Positions 5,693-7,306 of a stretch of 7,306 nucleotides of DNA are shown here, in pieces. The position numbers were made by a program, and so were the translations under genes. The stretch spans positions 1 through 7,306 of the forward strand of contig JASLMQ010000744.1 of NCBI GenBank assembly GCA_030746455.1. The letters are read 5' to 3'. This DNA is from Candidatus Latescibacterota bacterium. GTDB taxonomy: Bacteria; Latescibacterota; UBA2968; GCA-2709665. Below the pieces are notes generated by a model. That model did no database searches, had not been told where the DNA came from, and saw only the letters and a program-made list of their open reading frames with translations. How positions within the stretch are numbered: the stretch's first letter is position 1; every line of letters begins with the position of its first letter.

Positions 5693-6088
5693 TCACTTCC
5701 GCTCCCGAACCTCGATCAGCGTCCCGAAGGGATCCCGGCAGAAGAAGAACCTGCCCTCAAGCAGCTCCGTCACGAGCTCGGACCCATCCGCTTGGAGCTT
5801 CTCGTAGGCCGCCGCAGCGTCGTCCACGTTCAGCGCGAAGTGGTTGGCACCCACCTGCGCCAGCAGGGCCGGCAGCTCCCTGCCCGAGGGATGGCCCGGC
5901 GCCGGATCGTATGGCTCGAGCAGCTCCAGGGCGTCGTCGCCCAGCTGCAGCGCGGCGCCCTTGACCTGGAACTCGGCCTTCTCAAACCGCCGCGTCTCCT
6001 CGAACCCGAAGCTCTCGGTGTACCAGGCAACGGCCACCTCGAGATCGGTGACCGTTACGCCGACGTGTTCGATGCGGTACTTGGGCAT
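5693..6088 (-). CDS. VOC-superfamily (glyoxalase-fold) protein
   Basis: This 131-residue protein has the paired beta-alpha-beta-beta-beta layout of vicinal-oxygen-chelate enzymes, which use a divalent metal to act on vicinal oxygens (lactoylglutathione lyase, methylmalonyl-CoA epimerase, dioxygenases). The four expected ligands are visible: His8 in IEHVGVTVTDLE, a Glu in LELLEP (Glu55 likely), His83 in ANHFALNV and Glu126 in GTLIEV. FCRDPFGTLIEV near the end is a typical closing motif. The ATG at 6088 has GAGG a few bases upstream and lies seven bases after the dehydrogenase stop. An ATG at 6103 (five residues longer, overlapping that stop) is possible but has a poorer ribosome-binding site. 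As last gene of the aldolase-dehydrogenase cluster it may act on an intermediate or by-product; the substrate is unknown. Confidence 0.9.
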   Translation of the reverse strand: MPKYRIEHVGVTVTDLEVAVAWYTESFGFEETRRFEKAEFQVKGAALQLGDDALELLEPYDPAPGHPSGRELPALLAQVGANHFALNVDDAAAAYEKLQADGSELVTELLEGRFFFCRDPFGTLIEVRERK

Positions 6089-6095
6089 CGCGTCC

Positions 6096-7136
6096 TCATC
6101 CATTGGGTCTGACGACCACCTTGAGGCACTCCGTCCCCGCGCTCGCCAGCCGGAAACCCTCGCCGATCTCGTCGAGCTCCAGCGTGTGCGTCACCAGATC
6201 GTCCACGGGAACCCGTCCCGCGCGGATCAGCTCGAGCGCCTGCAGGTTGTCCAGCGGCGCAGCGCCATAGCTCGTCTTGAACCCGATGTCGTCCCGCCAG
6301 TACGGGTTGAAGTCGATCTCGATCGTCTCCCCCGGCATCGGCACGGCAAAGAAGAGCACCGTGCCGCCTTTGCCCACCAGCTCCAGCGCCTGCCTGGCGG
6401 CGGAAAGCACGCCGGTCGAGATGATCACCTTGTCGATCAGCTTGCCGTCGTTGACGTCCCTGACGAAGGTCGGTAAGTCCTTGTCCGCGTGGACCACGTG
6501 CTCGGCCCCGCACCGGCTCGCGGCACCAAGACGGAAATCGTGAACGTCCGTCGCGATGATCCGCCCCGCTCCCAGCGCCTTCGCCAGCTTGATGTGCATC
6601 AGTCCGATCACACCGCTGCCGAGCACCAGCACGCTGTCCCCGGGCTGCAGGTCGGCCGTTCGGAGTCCGCGGACCACCGTACCGAGGGGCTCGATGAACG
6701 TGCCGTCCTGATAGGCGACCTCCTCAGGGAGCTTGAGCATCCCCTTCTTGACGCTGCGTCCCGATACCTTCAGATACTGCGCGAAGCCACCCGGGCTGAA
6801 GTTGTTCTCCGTCTGAAAGACCTCGCACGTCGTGTGGTACCCGCGAAGGCAATAGCTGCACTCGTCGCACGGCACGTGGTGGGTCGCGAACACGCGGTCG
6901 CCCGGCGAGAACTCCGTCACCCCGGCACCCACCTCCACCACCCGGCCGGTCAGCTCGTGGCCCAGCACCAGGGGCGCGCGCTTGATGCGGTACCACTCCA
7001 TGATGTCGCTGCCGCAGATGCCACAGGCGTCCACCTCGATCAGCACGTCGCCCTTGCCCACCTCGGGTACGGGGGCCTCCTCGACACGGACGTCCCGGTT
7101 GCTGTAGTACATCCCGACCTTCATCGAGTCCGCCAT
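6096..7136 (-). CDS. Zinc-dependent medium-chain alcohol/polyol dehydrogenase
   Basis: This 346-residue cytoplasmic oxidoreductase belongs to the threonine/sorbitol dehydrogenase branch of the MDR superfamily. Catalytic-zinc residues are visible: Cys41 in GICGSD, His60-Glu61 in LGHELTG and Glu149 in FIEPLG. Four structural-zinc cysteines lie at 90, 93, 96 and 104. The Rossmann motif is GSGVIG (173-178), and Asp197 after the second strand (IIATD) points to NAD rather than NADP. The substrate is probably a sugar alcohol, sugar acid or similar hydroxy compound, but cannot be specified. The ATG at 7136 shares one base with the stop of the upstream aldolase (TGATG) and has AAGGA upstream, indicating translational coupling; a GTG at 7139 in the same frame is less likely. 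Confidence 0.94.
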   Translation of the reverse strand: MADSMKVGMYYSNRDVRVEEAPVPEVGKGDVLIEVDACGICGSDIMEWYRIKRAPLVLGHELTGRVVEVGAGVTEFSPGDRVFATHHVPCDECSYCLRGYHTTCEVFQTENNFSPGGFAQYLKVSGRSVKKGMLKLPEEVAYQDGTFIEPLGTVVRGLRTADLQPGDSVLVLGSGVIGLMHIKLAKALGAGRIIATDVHDFRLGAASRCGAEHVVHADKDLPTFVRDVNDGKLIDKVIISTGVLSAARQALELVGKGGTVLFFAVPMPGETIEIDFNPYWRDDIGFKTSYGAAPLDNLQALELIRAGRVPVDDLVTHTLELDEIGEGFRLASAGTECLKVVVRPNG

Positions 7137-7306
7137 CACGCGTCCTTCTTCTTCAGGCTCTGATAGAGCTCATACGCCTCTTTGGGATTCTTGCCGTCGT
7201 GCACCACGGACCGCACGGCCTGGATCATTGCCTCGGGGTCCCCGGCCTGGAAGATGTTGCGACCCATGTCCACCCCGTCGAACCCGTCGCTGATGGCCCG
7301 GTGGGT
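7136..7306 (-). CDS. Class I aldolase, DhnA/LsrF-like (C-terminal 56 residues)
   Basis: Only the last 56 codons are in the window; the reading frame is open to the right edge and ends at TGA (7138-7136). The segment contains [17 protein letters not shown] followed by [16 protein letters not shown] and a helical, lysine-rich tail. This matches the end of the DhnA-type class I fructose-bisphosphate aldolase / LsrF thiolase / DeoC-related group, where GRNIFQ lies in the phosphate-binding region near the last barrel strands. The Schiff-base lysine would lie outside the window, so the exact reaction (aldolase or thiolase) is not decided. It is the first of three tightly packed genes and its stop overlaps the dehydrogenase start. 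Confidence 0.85.
   Translation of the reverse strand, partial: THRAISDGFDGVDMGRNIFQAGDPEAMIQAVRSVVHDGKNPKEAYELYQSLKKKDA

Overview
The window is GC-rich DNA (roughly 60% or more by eye) from a bacterium. The genes are mostly on the minus strand and are separated by unusually repeat-rich intergenic regions. PdxJ here is of the variant best known from Bacteroidota (LSVNxNKxxxLRN start, HPRPDxRHIR, NIEG, ELYTEPYA). The GC content, the LsrF-like aldolase/dehydrogenase cluster and the intergenic hairpin repeats are reminiscent of uncultivated FCB-type or similar candidate phyla. This placement is an inference and weak; no rRNA or marker gene is present.

Right side (5693-7306, minus strand): a tight three-gene cluster. 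It runs from the C-terminal end of a class I DhnA/LsrF-type aldolase (cut by the window edge) into a zinc-dependent medium-chain dehydrogenase and then a small VOC/glyoxalase-fold protein. The first two genes overlap by one base (TGATG) and the last two are 7 bases apart or overlap, so they are very probably one transcript. It looks like a small carbon-catabolic module (oxidation plus retro-aldol cleavage) of unknown substrate.

Middle (4536-5490, plus strand): a lone membrane protein with an HELLH motif, a putative DUF3267-type zinc metalloprotease, on the opposite strand and ending in a strong hairpin terminator.

Left side (114-4140, minus strand): three separately spaced genes. In transcription order they are an amidohydrolase-2 family protein, a 472-residue TIM-barrel-like protein of unknown function with glycosidase-like features, and pdxJ. 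Each has a good Shine-Dalgarno sequence. They are separated by 585 and 427 bp, so they are probably separate transcription units or a loosely spaced one.

The most unusual content is between the genes. Three intergenic regions each carry a composite repeat with the same order and orientation: a CGTAG...CTACG hairpin, a CCCCGC...GCGGGG hairpin, a linker, and a CATTGCGAG...GCAATCTCG element. In two copies the linkers are exactly the same length (109 nt) and about 70% identical. A fourth, solo copy of the last module lies just downstream of pdxJ. In that module the rim is conserved while the central hairpin differs completely in sequence between copies and yet stays paired. A separate nested multi-stem structure (2848-2975) lies upstream of the TIM-barrel gene. 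No rRNA, tRNA, CRISPR array, transposase or phage gene was seen.
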